Shown in pieces: positions 45,185 through 56,000 of a stretch of DNA of 64,000 nucleotides. Under the pieces are notes generated by a model. It saw only the letters and a program-made list of their open reading frames with translations. It was not told the origin of the DNA and did no database searches. A program made the translations under genes and the position numbers. Position 1 is the first letter of the stretch, and each line of letters starts with the position of its first letter. The stretch is from Cyanophora paradoxa (lineage: Eukaryota; Glaucocystophyceae; Cyanophorales; Cyanophoraceae). The stretch lies in contig QPMI01000203.1 of assembly GCA_004431415.1 (NCBI GenBank), positions 94,641 through 158,640 on the forward strand, written 5' to 3'.

Positions 45185-46867
45185 ATGCGCGGGACGCTCG
45201 CGCTGCTGAGCCTGGCCCTCACAGCCCTGGCGGTATCGGCTGCTGCTGCTAGAATCGATCAAGACGAGATGATGGATCAAGAGGAGATGATGGAGAAGCT
45301 CTCACGGCTCGAGCGATTCCTGGAGCGCGAGAAGCGTGAGCTGGACGCGCTTCCCAAGGTCAGTTTTTACCGGCGTCATGACGCGCGAGGGCCATTCGGG
45401 TTGCAGCTAGCGTGCTGCGGGGGAGCTGGGGCCGCAGGCTGACGTACGTCGAGCGCTGACACGCGGGCCGCAGGTCGACCCTCGCAGCCTTCCCCGGGGG
45501 CAAGTCGTCGCGGGGATGCTCGAGTCGAGATCTTTGAAGATTAGCTACCTCGGAATACGTGAGCTCTTTCAGTGTTTGGAGCTGTAGTACCTGCGGCGGC
45601 AGCGGCATCACCAAAAATTTGATCGAACTTGCGCCGCGCAGGGGATGTGAAGAGCCTGTTGCTTTTCTGTGCGCTCACGCGATGATCATAACAGCCTTAA
45701 TTCACACTGACACAATCCGCTTTAGCTAGCTAACACCACTTCTCTCTACGACCTGCACTACGCTAATTCGAAGTTCCGCAGTCTTTTTCGAGGACCGCCC
45801 GTGGATGCAGCTGCTGCTGTTTGGAATGATGCTCTGCGGTATTCTATTCTCTATATCGGTGGTACGGCTTGTAATCAGGGTGCGTGGTCAAGGGTTAATT
45901 TCGTCCAACTCTCGTCCAACTTTCGTCACTTCAGATGCGTCACGTGCGGCCGATGGAGGCGGAGCTGAAAGCTGAAGAAGTCTGCTTCACCCGCCTCGCG
46001 ATACTTGCTCAGAAAGCGGAGCTCGGCCGGAGGATGGCGAAGCAGAAGGACGAGCAGAAGAGGCTGGACGACGAGATCGACAAGCAGTCGGACCTCGCGG
46101 AGAAGAGCGCGGACAGGATCGTGCGCCGGGGCCCCCCTCTCGGGCGTCGCGGGCCGACGCGGGGCCGGGGCAGGACGAGATCCGGGCGAGGATGGACCGG
46201 GTGCCGAAGGCCCTCACGTGGCCCATCGGGGCGGGGGCGGCCCTCGTGTGCGCCCTGGGGGCGGCGGCGGCGCGGGAGGCCTTCCGGCGGGCGCTGCGGG
46301 CCAAGGCGCTCGCCGCCGAGGAGCTCTACCTCGCCTACCTCGAGCGCTGCGGGCAGCGGAACGCCTTCGCCGCCGACCCCGACTGGCTCGTCTCCCTCTG
46401 GACCCCCGGCGCCGCCGCCGGGGGCGCCGCCTTCGGCATGCCGCCCCCGCAGGACGGGCACTGCGGGGCCCTCGAGGCAGACCTCTCGGCGGCCAACCCG
46501 GGCCTCGTCTGGGGCGCCTTCGCCGCCGCCATGGCCCCCGCCGAGCTCGCCCGCGCCGCCCGCGAGGCCGCCGGGCTCGCCCGGGCGCCCCCTCCGACCT
46601 CGCCGTCCACGCCCTCCTCGCCACCCTCGTGCGGCCCCGCCCCGGGGGCCCCGCCGGCGCCTCCTAACGCGGCCCGCAGGCGCTGCTCCTCGCCTCCACC
46701 CTCGCACGCCGCTTCCTCAAGCAAGGCCCCGGCGCCGCCAAGGCCGGCGACAAGCCCGCCGGGGGCGAGGCGCCAGCGGCGGAGGCAGGGGCCCCGGCTG
46801 CGGCTGCAGCGGCTGCAGAGGAGCCCGAGCAGCACGCGCACGGTTGCGGCTGCTGCGGCGCCGGCTG
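45185..46867 (+). CDS. Type I membrane protein with signal peptide and cytosolic coiled coil, unknown
   Basis: Exon 1 encodes a clear signal peptide (MRGTLALLSLALTALAVSAA) followed by an acidic coiled segment (MMEKLSRLERFLEREKRELD). Frame-consistent introns lead to VDPRSLPRGQVVAGMLESRS, then FFEDRPWMQLLLFGMMLCGI and LFSISVVRLVIR (one membrane span). The cytosolic part is helical: MRHVRPMEAELKAEEV, GRRMAKQKDEQKRLDDEIDK. A later exon has MDRVPKALTWPIGAGAALVC (second weak hydrophobic stretch) and AEELYLAYLERCGQRNAFAA. The end is ALLLASTLARRFLKQGPGAA...HAHGCGCCGAG, a Cys/His-rich tail. The frame between about 46560 and 46600 is not resolved and may hide an intron. No family recognised; secretory-pathway membrane location is inferred. 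Confidence 0.6.
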
Positions 46868-46934
46868 AGCGCCCTTCACGTCGCCATCGAGTGCAATTGA
46901 AAAAAGAATGAGGAGACGGGGCGGGGGACGGGGC

Positions 46935-48872
46935 CTACGAGGGGACGGGGGAGGGCTCGGGGCCGGCGGAGGAGGGGCGGAAGGGCTTGGGAACGCGGGC
47001 CTGGCCGCCGATGTGAATGACGGGGGCGGGGGCGTGGAGGGGCACCGCGTCGAGGTCGGCGCGCAGGCGGCTCGCCCCGCTCAGCGCGCTCCCGCTCCCC
47101 GCCCGCGACGCCGCCCCGCTCCCCGCGACCCGCGGCGAGGCCCCCGCCACGGCTTTCCCCCCGGGGGCCCCAACAGCCCTCGCTGGGCGGGCGCCGAGCG
47201 GCGCGGCGACAGCGGCGCGGGGGTGGCGGCGCGGGCGGGGGCGTCGGGGCGCGGGGTGCGGAGCTTGGGGTCGGAGGGGGAGCGGGGCAGGGCCTTGGCT
47301 GCGGACTTGAGGATGTCGCTGGCCATGAGCGCCGCCTGCCGGTGCGCGCTGCTCGCCACGCTCGTGCCCCCGCCGAGATCGCCGTCCCCACGCTCGCCTC
47401 GCTCGCCCGCCGGCTCGCCGGCCCGGGGCCCGCGCTCGGCGGGGCGTGCCGGGCGGGGCGAGGGCGATGCGGGAGGAGCGCTCCACGTCCGCCGCGCGCT
47501 CCTCGAGCAGCCGGATCGCCGCCCTCCGCGCCGCCTTCGCCCGCCACGCCGCCTGCACCACCGCCGCCGCCCGCCCCAGCCGCCCTGCCCCGCGTCGCCC
47601 TCAGCGCGCCGCGCCGCGCCCGCGGCAGCGCAGCGGGCGTTGAGGGGCGCACCTCGAGGAGGCGCCGGGCGAGGGCGCGGCCGCGTGCGGCCCGGACGCT
47701 CGCCTGGATGACCGTGGCGGCGGCCCTGAGCAGCGGGGCCCGCTCGCGGGCGCGGGCCTCGGCGAGGGCGCGAGCGGCGCGGCGGCTCCGCCAGCACGCC
47801 GCGATGAGCTCCGAGGCGCCGTTGCGGGTCGCCACCTCAAGCCGCACGCGCTCGTACGCCCGCACGCGGTTCCGGTAGCTCCGGAAGGCCCGCTGCACCA
47901 CCAGCGCCGCCACGGAGCGGCCCTCCGCCGCCCGCCGCTCCCCCAGCAGCCGCCCGCGGTGCCGCCTCGCCAGCCAGATGCGCGCATTCCGCTGGATCTG
48001 CCCCGCCCTCAGCAGGCGGCGGCCCCCGCGCGGAGGGCCCCGCGCACCGTCAGCGTCGCGTCCAGCCGCGCCTGCTCGTGCGCCGCCCTCCGCGCCACCG
48101 CCTCCGCCTCCGCCTTGGCTTGCATCACCTCCGCTCGCCCCTTCGCTTCCTCCTCCGCCTGCGCGCCCCGGAGCGGTCGAGGGCGGGGAGGTGCAGCGAA
48201 CGGGAGGGCGGCCCGCGCCTTGGCGGCCCGCTCGGCCTCTGTGCGCATGAGCTTCTCCTTCTCCACCTTCTCCTTCCGCTGCCGCTCGTCTTCCTCTGCC
48301 GCTCGCGCCTGGAGTCCGCCCGTCGGCACGATGGCGGCGCGGGCGGCGGAGTGAGGCTCACTTTGGCTTTAGAGGCGGCGTCGAGGGTAGTATTGTGGTA
48401 CATCCCCGAGCCACGGAAGTCCTGCGCACGAGGGGTCAGGGCGGCGGCGGCGCTGCGGCAGGTGGCAAGCGGCGCGGACCTTGGTGAATGTGCCGTCGCG
48501 CCCGTGCTCCGGAGGCGTCAGCGGCTTGTGCGCGACGCGGGCCTCCGCGAGCTTCCCGAGCGCCGCGTTGAGGCGGCCCGGCGCCGGCGGGGCCGGGGGC
48601 GGCGCTGGAGGGGGCGGTCTGGGGCGTGGCAGTGCGGCGTAATGGACAGCGGGCGGCGGCGCGTGCTCAGGGATTTTGAGCGGTGCTGCGTCTCTCGTTG
48701 CTGGCGGGCACTTTGCCGAAAGAGGCCTCGAGAGGGGGCTGACGAATGCCGGTGCCGGCGCCGCTGCAGGCTGGGGCTGAGCAGCAGCGGAGCTCGCTCT
48801 GCTTGCCGCAGCGGATGCGAGGGCCGACGCCAGCGGCGTCGGAGTCCTCACGGCCGCCTCTCGCGCGCTCAT
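46935..48872 (-). CDS. IQ-motif and coiled-coil protein
   Basis: Start MSAREAAVRTPTPLASALAS (48872), Ala/Pro-rich, then LNAALGKLAEARVAHKPLTP, FRGSGMYHNTTLDAASKAK, and a Lys/Glu/Arg coiled coil (ARAAEEDERQRKEKVEKEKL; AEVMQAKAEAEAVARRAAHE). IQ-like calmodulin-binding helices follow: QIQRNARIWLARRHRGRLLG, ALVVQRAFRSYRNRVRAYER, LIAACWRSRRAARALAEARA, ATVIQASVRAARGRALARRL and VQAAWRAKAARRAAIRLLEE. These give at least four IQxxxRGxxxR-like units. The C-terminus is Ser/Pro-rich, ending PSSAGPEPSPVPS. Proteins of this build often sit in flagella or on the cytoskeleton and respond to calcium; the specific role is unknown. It converges with the preceding plus-strand gene (68 bp between stops). Confidence 0.7.
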
Positions 48873-49293
48873 CGCGGGTTGCTAGCTAGAGCTGGTAACA
48901 GGCTTGAACGCTACTAGCTAAAAGCTACAAGCACCGCTAAAACCTCAAGGTCCGGCTCGAGCCCAGCGGCTCTGCAGCTTGGGGGCTCTGCTGCCGAGGA
49001 AGCCACCTCGCTGATGTCGGGTTCAAGATGAGTGTGCGAAGCCAGAGAGTGAGCTGTGTATGTTCGGCAAAAAAAGCGCTCCGGGTACAAGTGATTAGCA
49101 ACGAGCGCCAGAGGCATCCACTGGTCACTATAGCTAGTCAGTAGCGGCAGCCATACGATGATGGAGGTGGAGTGCTACGCGAGCCCCAACAGGTGCGTCG
49201 CAGGCCAGGCGAACTCTCCCGCGTCGCGGGACGTCCGCGTCGCCGAACGCCTGATTCTTGAGCGCAGCTGCCGATCGAAAAGGAGGCTGTGCG
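48873..49293. other. Intergenic, no gene seen
   Basis: 5' flank of the IQ gene and of the small RING gene. A frame at 49158 (MMEVECYASPNR) could be an upstream exon of the RING gene but has no independent support. Confidence 0.4.
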
Positions 49294-49680
49294 ATGGCCC
49301 GCTCCCGCCGCCGAAGCTGCGAACCGTATCCAGCGTACGCGCACCTTCCTTTTCCATGCCTGCTGATCAGTTATTCCGGCTTGCTAGCCTCAGGAACACA
49401 AGCTAGCGCTTCGGAGCCTTTCTTCTGCACCCCTGCAACGAGGTATGAAGGGCTTGGCCGCTCATTCGCCTCTCGAGCCTTCCTCACAGATCGAACGGCG
49501 ACGACGTGCTCTGTGTGCAACTGCGAGGGGCCCCTAGCGGCGCTCCTATGCAGATCTCAGCACTTGATCTGTAGAACGTGCCTCGATCAAGTCTACGTGT
49601 GCGCAAATCGTCGCTGTCCTTCCTGCAGTGAGGAGGTTCGCGTGCGCAATGCATTTGCAGCCTTTATGCGCTTATTCTAG
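49294..49680 (+). CDS. Small RING-finger protein
   Basis: The C-terminal half has a C3HC4-type RING: CSVCNCEGPLAALLC, CRSQHLICRTCLDQVYVC, then RRCPSCSEEVRV, with the expected C-x2-C, C-x-H-x2-C-x2-C and C-x2-C spacing. It ends within a few residues (AFAAFMRLF). RINGs of this kind act as E3 ubiquitin ligases. The N-terminal 75 residues are Ser/Ala-rich without features, and an intron beginning GTACGCGC near 49335 cannot be excluded, so the start (MARSRRRSCEPYPAY) is tentative. Confidence 0.55.
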   Translation: MARSRRRSCEPYPAYAHLPFPCLLISYSGLLASGTQASASEPFFCTPATRYEGLGRSFASRAFLTDRTATTCSVCNCEGPLAALLCRSQHLICRTCLDQVYVCANRRCPSCSEEVRVRNAFAAFMRLF

Positions 49681-49911
49681 CTTGTCGCGGCCGGCCGCGG
49701 TCGCAGTTCCCAGGGGTCGTTCTGGGCTTCACGTCCGCAGGCTGATCCTCGCCTTCTGGCAGTTAGCTTTCAACGTAGCAGATATAGACACCGGTGCAAG
49801 GTATGGCTAGCTATAGGTCGTGCAGCTTTATAGACAGAAGGTATGTAGTCGCAATTTCCAGTTGAAAAAGTACCATATCTACGTGGCCTACTCCGCGAGG
49901 CGGGGGCGTCT

Positions 49912-51370
49912 TCACGCGTCGCGGGGGACTAGGGCCCTGACCTCGCCATTGGATATTGCGAAGTCCCGTCTGTGCGTCTTGGGGTCGCTCCCGGTCACAG
50001 CCGCCTGCAGGATCTGCCCGGCCCGCGCGCGTTTAGATCTAACGCTTCGAATTCCGGATCCACCGTGGCACGGCGCCCAACCGGCGCCGGCGCGGACGGC
50101 AAGGCCCGGAGCGGGCCGGTGGCAGGGGGGGGCCACCTGGAGGGTGTCGCCGTGTGAAACGAGGACGATGCGCTTGTTGCTCCACGCCTTCTCCGTCGAC
50201 GTCACGAAGGAGGAGACGCGCCCGAACACCTGCGCGGCCCCCGCGCTCAGCTGCAGCGCCCCGCCCGGCGGGGGCCAAGTGCACGACCGAGGCGAGGGGC
50301 AGCGCGGACCTCCAGGACGCTCTCCGCCCCGGCGTAGTGGCTGCCGGGCGACTCGTCAGGGCGGCGGGCCGCGTGGCGAGGGTTGGGCCCTCGGGAAGGC
50401 GCCAGGGGCGGCGACCTCGAAGGATCGCGGCTGTCAGCCTCCCAGACGGCTTCGCAGTTGCCCTCGACGGGCTTGCCCTCCAGGCTGCCGAAAAAGCGCT
50501 CGCGGAGCTCGAGGGCCACCCGCACCTGCGGCCCCGCGAGCGCGATCGATATCAGAGAAGTCGCCGCCCCCCGTCGCGATCTTATGTAGGAACGCCGGCG
50601 GAGCGCGAGGCGGCGCAAGGCGGGCCTGCTTGACGCGGCCGCACCTCCCCCCCGATCTCGCGTGCGATGATGTCCGCCGTCGCTTGTGCCCTCGTGAAGT
50701 CCGACGTGAAGATCAGCACCCGCCCTGGCGGAGCGCATCAAACCCAGCCTGGTGGAAGATGCATCATGACCCCCGTACCACCGCCGGCCGCGTCCGCAAC
50801 TTTCTGGGCCGTTTCGCTGCGAGCAGCGGGCGCGTGCCGGCCGGCCGCTTAGCTAAGGACATGTGCGCATGGGTTGAAATCCAGCGGGACGACAGACCGT
50901 GCCAGCTCCTTGCCGCGGCTGGTGAGTGCGCAGCGCTGGCCGAGTCCAATAACGGGATCCGAGCAGATGAAACCGCCGGCGTTTGCCGTCGATTCGCAGT
51001 GCCGGACGATCCAGTACCGGTTTCTGAAGGGACCCGTAATGGGTGATGCGGCGGCGGGATTCGCGTTCGCGACGAGCGCCGCCGCCGCGAGTGCTGCGAT
51101 AAACTGCCGCCTCGCTGCGCGCTCGGGGGCGGCGAATGCGCGCTCGGGGGCGGCGAATGCGCGCTCTTCCGCCTTCCCGCCTGCCGCCACCGGAACGTCG
51201 GCACGCCGCGCCTGGGCGCGCGCGTGCTCGCTGGCAGCCCGCGTTGGCCTCAAAGCTGCGCTGTACCGAAGACAGCGATGTACACGCGTGCCGCAGAACT
51301 CCGACTGCTTCGCGCGAACCGTCGCTGGCGTCGGTGCGATGAAAGCGCTCCGAAGCCGGCGCGCGTCCAT
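49912..51370 (-). CDS. Histidine-phosphatase-superfamily (PGM-like) protein with thylakoid-lumen-type leader
   Basis: The catalytic block YWIVRHCESTANAGGF has the RHxE phosphohistidine signature. Later exons supply LTSRGKELAR, VLIFTSDFTRAQATADIIAR, LRERFFGSLEGKPVEGNCEA (family GxxEG region) and RIVLVSHGDTLQ (second catalytic His). The end is FAISNGEVRALVPRDA. All core residues are present, so it should be an active phosphatase or mutase-like enzyme. The N-terminus is about 100 residues of Arg/Ala-rich leader including a duplicated ERAFAAP unit, then RRQFIAALAAAALVANANPA and AAS: twin-arginine, hydrophobic core and AxA site, as in proteins sent to the thylakoid lumen. Plastid location is inferred from that leader. 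The substrate is unknown. Confidence 0.8.
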
Positions 51371-51537
51371 CTAGCTGTAGCGGACTCCGAGACAAGTGGC
51401 TGATCTGGTTGATCTGGGGCAAGGGCTCGCGCTCGCGCTCGCGAGCGCGTCCGATCAACACAGCTCTGAAGCCTGGCTCCGAGATTCGAACCGGGGCCTC
51501 GGCGATGCTAGAAAGGTCACTCCTCTGACGCACATTT

Positions 51538-52735
51538 TTAAGTACGATCATCGCTGTATTGGAGGATCTCGTGCTTGGGCGTCGTCGCTAGCTGGGGAGG
51601 GGGCGGCGGCGGCGACGGCAGCGGCTGAGGCGCGAGTGAGGCAGTGGAGGAAGACGGAGGGCCAGAGGCGGCCGCTGACGGCCGCGAGGGCGCTAAGTTG
51701 AATGCCGCGCCACTGCGGGCAGGGGGCGCCGGGATGAGTAGCGGTGAGGGCGGCGTGCGGCCAGCGGGGGGGGGCGGGCGGCCGCGCACGAGTTCGGAGC
51801 CGAGGGCGTGGAGGGCGGCCTCGCGGCGGCGGGCGGCGCGCTCCTCCAGCACGGCCACGTCCTTCAGCATCCGCCGCAGCGCCCGCTGCTGCCGCCTCCC
51901 CGCCTCCACGTCCCCCGCCGCCGCCCGCGACAGCAGCTCCTCTGCGGCCCGCACTGCCCCCCCCGGGTGCTCCGCGGGCCGCTGGAGGACGCGCAGGGCG
52001 CGGGAGAGAGCTTCGGCCTCCTCGCGGAGGGCCCCGCGCGCGCTGAGACGCGCTCGAGCCGCGACGCGCTGCGGTAGGCCTCCGAGCCGCAGTGCACGCC
52101 GCTGTAGAGGGCCGCCGAGGCGGCGGCGGCGCCGGCCGCGCCGAGGCCGGCCGCGCCGAGCCGCCACTGCAACAGGCCGCGGAAGAAGAGCTCCTCGAGG
52201 AAAGGGAGGCCGTAGATGGCGTCGAAGCGCTTCGGGTCGAGCACGCCGAGGTGGCTCTCCAGCGCGAGGGACTGCACCGCCTCCAGCGGCCCCGCTCCTT
52301 GGGAGCGGGTCTGGCGCTGCGCAGCGTGTATCGCATGCTGGCTTCAGCGCCGCGCTGACTCCGAAGCCCCACGACATTGAGGGCGGGGAGCGCACGTAGA
52401 CGACTTCGGCCGCAGCGGCGGAAAGGATGCAGAGGGAGGCGGCTGCTCGGAGGGGAGACAGGGGCGTGGCGAGCTGCGCGAGCGGCAGAGGTGGTTGAAC
52501 GTGCCTTGTCAATCTGCAGGCGACGGCATACGCTGTGCACGACACCGCTGCTGCTGGAGACGCCCACTGCCGTGTTCGGATCAAAGATTGCGCGCGCGGA
52601 GGCCCGCGCAGGCGTACGCACGTCGTCGAGCACAGGAGGTGAGAGCCCGTGGAACAGCGCGCCGGCGGCGAGGCAGCCAGATGACAATCCGAGTTCAAGC
52701 AGCACGGAACGCACACGCTCTGCAAGGGGGCGCAT
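51538..52735 (-). CDS. CPBP-family (CAAX-protease-like) intramembrane metalloprotease
   Basis: The defining motif is LPFLEELFFRGLLQWRLG (about 52190), the EExxxR signature of CPBP/Rce1-type proteases. Adjacent Ala/Gly-rich helices follow (LGAAGLGAAGAAAASAALYS) and GVHCGSEA, with His and Glu in likely metal-binding positions. The start MRPLAERVRSVLLELGLSSG (52735) and FHGLSPPVLDDV give a possible membrane or leader region. The C-terminus is unusual: a long soluble helix EEAEALSRALRVLQRP, RRMLKDVAVLEERAARRREA and a Pro/Ser-rich tail ending EILQYSDDRT. Family members process prenylated or membrane proteins; plastid members exist in plants. Localisation here is undecided. Confidence 0.75.
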
Positions 52736-53093
52736 GGGATGGGAATCCTGGGATGGATGGCTTGTGGATCGCGGCGGACAAGGTTGCCGCCGAACGCGAT
52801 CTCAGTTCGGCCGAACGTTAACGCGGCAGCATTGCATTTCAGACGCGACCAACGACATCTGGACTAGCCCTATCGGCGGTTTGCTGTGCAGCCTGTGCTG
52901 CAGTTTCGTCGGTTTGCTGTGCTGCAGTTTCGGCGGTTTCGGCCGCGAAATTCAGCCGCAATTTCGGCGTTGAAGGGGGGTAGGTGGGCCTACAGCCTGC
53001 AGCGGCCACTGAGCGCTGCAGCGGTTACTGAGCGCTTTAGCGAGACGTTGTGTATATGCTGCCGGTACAGCAGCTATGAGCCTTGGCTGAGCG
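52736..53093. promoter_or_regulatory. Divergent intergenic region with short tandem repeats
   Basis: This separates the CPBP gene (minus) and the carboxypeptidase gene (plus). Around 52875-52970 GTTTGCTGTGC-TGCAGTTTCG units repeat two to three times, and near 52995-53035 a GCAGCGG-CACTGAGCGC unit occurs twice. Possible shared promoter. Confidence 0.4.
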
Positions 53094-56000
53094 ATGAGTG
53101 CTGGGCCAGCGGGGCCGGCCGCCGGCTTCGGCCGGCTGGTCGGGGTTTTGAGCGGTGCTGGCCCAACTAGCTCGGTGCTCAAGCGACTCGCTGTGCCTTT
53201 GGCCGCCGCCCAGCCCGACGAGTCCTCCAGCTCAGAGGTGCAGCGCCGCCCAGCTGGGCGAGATGTCCAGCGCTGCTCTGTGCGTGATGTCCGATCATCG
53301 CATGTGCAGGATGAACAGGTTGCGAACTCGAGTCCCGGGGGAGGCGCAACCGCGGGTAGCGAAGGGACCGGAGCCCAGCAGGCGTCCACCCTAGCGCCCG
53401 GAGCATCCGAGCAGTTGGACCCAGCGCCGTCTAGGAGAGGAGCGCCGCTCTCTCTGCCTCCCCCTCCGCCCTTGTACGACTTCTCCCAAGATCAGTCGGA
53501 GCTCTACAACGGGATCCCCGTTCCCAAGACGTGCGCAGACGCTACGGCGTGCCTGCATCCCGCCTGAGCCGCTCTCCGCGCAGCGGCGTGCCGTTCCCCC
53601 TCATAATGCCCCCGCCTCGCCACATCATCGATGAGCCGGCGGAGCCGGAGCCGCTGGCGGTGCAGCGGGAGAACTTGATCCAGGTCTGCGCGCCCCGGTT
53701 GCGCGCTGCTCGGGCGGGGCGGCGAGCGTGGGGCGCAGGACATGATCGCGCACGACCTTAAGAGGCAGCTGGCCCCCGAGAAGGTCCTCAACAGGATCGT
53801 CTACGACTGCATCGAGCCCCCGCCCCGCTTCAAGGCCCGCCCGCACCGCCAACGTACCGTCTGCGCGCTGCTCGAGGGATTGACGCGGGGCGGCAGGAGA
53901 AGGCGGCGCCGGAGCTGCCGCCGGGGCGGCTGCACGCGTGGTGGGAGCTGGAGGGCGCAGACGACCGGACGCTCCTCTTCGAGTCTCGCTTCGAGTCCGG
54001 CAACCTCCGCCGCGCCATCCAGATGTCCGCCCCCGGCCCCCGCGCCCCCGCCCCCGCCCGCTCCCCGGGCCCCCGCCTTACAGGGGAGGGGGCAGCTACC
54101 CCGAGGAGTACGACCTGATCCTGCGGCCGGACATCAACACGCGGGGCCACACGCAGTGGTACTACTTCCAGATCAAGAACGCCCGCAAGGGCGTCAAGTA
54201 CAAGGCGCGCCCCGCCCCGCGCCCCCGCCCCGTCCCGGCCCCGCCCCCGCCCTCCCGCGCGCTTCCTTTCCGCTCCTTTTGCTGAGGGGCGGGGGCAGTT
54301 CAACGTGATCAACATGGTGAAGAGCGACAGCCTGTACAACCAGGGCATGCGGCCCCTCTTCTACTCGGAGCGGATGGCGCAGCAGGGCCCGCCCCCGCCC
54401 CCCGCACCCGTCGGCTGGGCGGCGTCTGAGGGGGCGCAGGCGTGGGCTGGCGCCGTTGGGGCGAGGACGTCTGCTACTACCAGAACCAGGCGCGCCGGGC
54501 GGCCGCGCGGCGTGCGAGCGCGGCGAGGGCCGCCGCTGACGGGAGGGGCGCAGATCAAGCGCAACAAGGGCTACTACTTCACCCTCACCTTCAAGATGGA
54601 GTTCCCCCGTGCGCCCCGCCCCGTTCGCTGCGCCGCCGGCCGCGGGGCGACGGGTGGAGGCGGGGCGCAGACGAGGAGGACGCGTGCTACCTCGCGTACT
54701 GCCAGCCGTACACCTTCACCGACCTCCAGACGTCCGTGCCGGCGCCCGGCCGCGCGCGAGGCGGCCGCCGAGGGGCGAGCGGGGGGCAGGTACCTGAAGG
54801 CGCTGGAGGACGACCCGAAGCGCCGCAACCGCATGCGCCGCCGCGTCCTCTGCCAGACCCTCGCCGGCAACAAGTCCGCCCCGCCCCCGCAGGCGGGGCA
54901 GGGGCCGGGGGTGACGCTGCGCAGCTGCGACCTGCTGACGATCACGTCGTTCGCGTGCGACCCCGAGGCGCTGAAGGCGCGCAAGGGCATCGTCGTCACG
55001 GGGCGCGTGCACCCCGGCGAGTCCAACTCCTCCTGGATGATGAAGGCGCGCCCGGGGGCCGCCGGGGGGGCGGGGGCGGGCGGGGCTGAGGCAGCGCAGG
55101 GCTTCATCGACTACCTGACGGGCCCGAGCCTCGACGCGAAGATCCTCCGCGACAACTTCGTCTTCAAGATCGTCCCCATGCTCAACCCCGACGGCGTGCG
55201 CGCCGCCCCTCCCGCCCCTCGCCCCGCGCGCGCTGAGGGGAGGGCAGGTGATCAACGGGAACCACCGGTGCTCGCTGGCCGGCTGCGACCTGAACCGCCA
55301 GTGGATCGACCCGAGCAAGCGCCTGAACCCGACCATCTACTGCACGAAGATGGCGCGCCCCGCCAGCACGCCCCCGCCACGACGCACGCGGGGCACGGGC
55401 GACGGGGCGGGGCGCAGATGATCAAGCGGTTCACGGAGGACCGGCAGGTCGTCCTCTTCGTCGACCTCCACGGCCACAGCGTCCGCCCCGCCCCGCCCCG
55501 CGGCCCGCAGCGCCGCAGCGCCGCGCCGCGCGGGGGCCGACGGGTGGGGGCAGCGGAAGAAGAACATCTTCATCTACGGGTGCGAGAACCGGGCGAACCT
55601 CGAGCGCCGCCTCCGCGAGCGCATCTTCCCCCGCATCCTCTGGAAGGTCCCCGTCCCCGCCGCCCCCCCGCCCCCGCCGTCGCCGTCCCCGAGGGGCCGG
55701 GGCGGCAGAACGCGCACGACTTCTCGTTCGCGGACTGCGCGTTCAAGGTGCAGAAGAGCAAGGAGGGGACGGGGCGGGTGGTGGTGTGGCGCGACTTCAA
55801 CATCGTCAACTCGTACACGATGGAGGCGAGCTTCTGCGGGGCGAGCTTCGGGCGGCACTGCAGCACGCAGTTCCACACGCGCCACCTCGAGGAGATGGGC
55901 CACTTCTTCTGCGACACCATCCTCGACTTCTACGACCCCGACCAGTCCAAGGCCCGCCCCCGCCGCGCCCCCGCCCCGGCGCGCTTCCGGGTGCGGTTCG

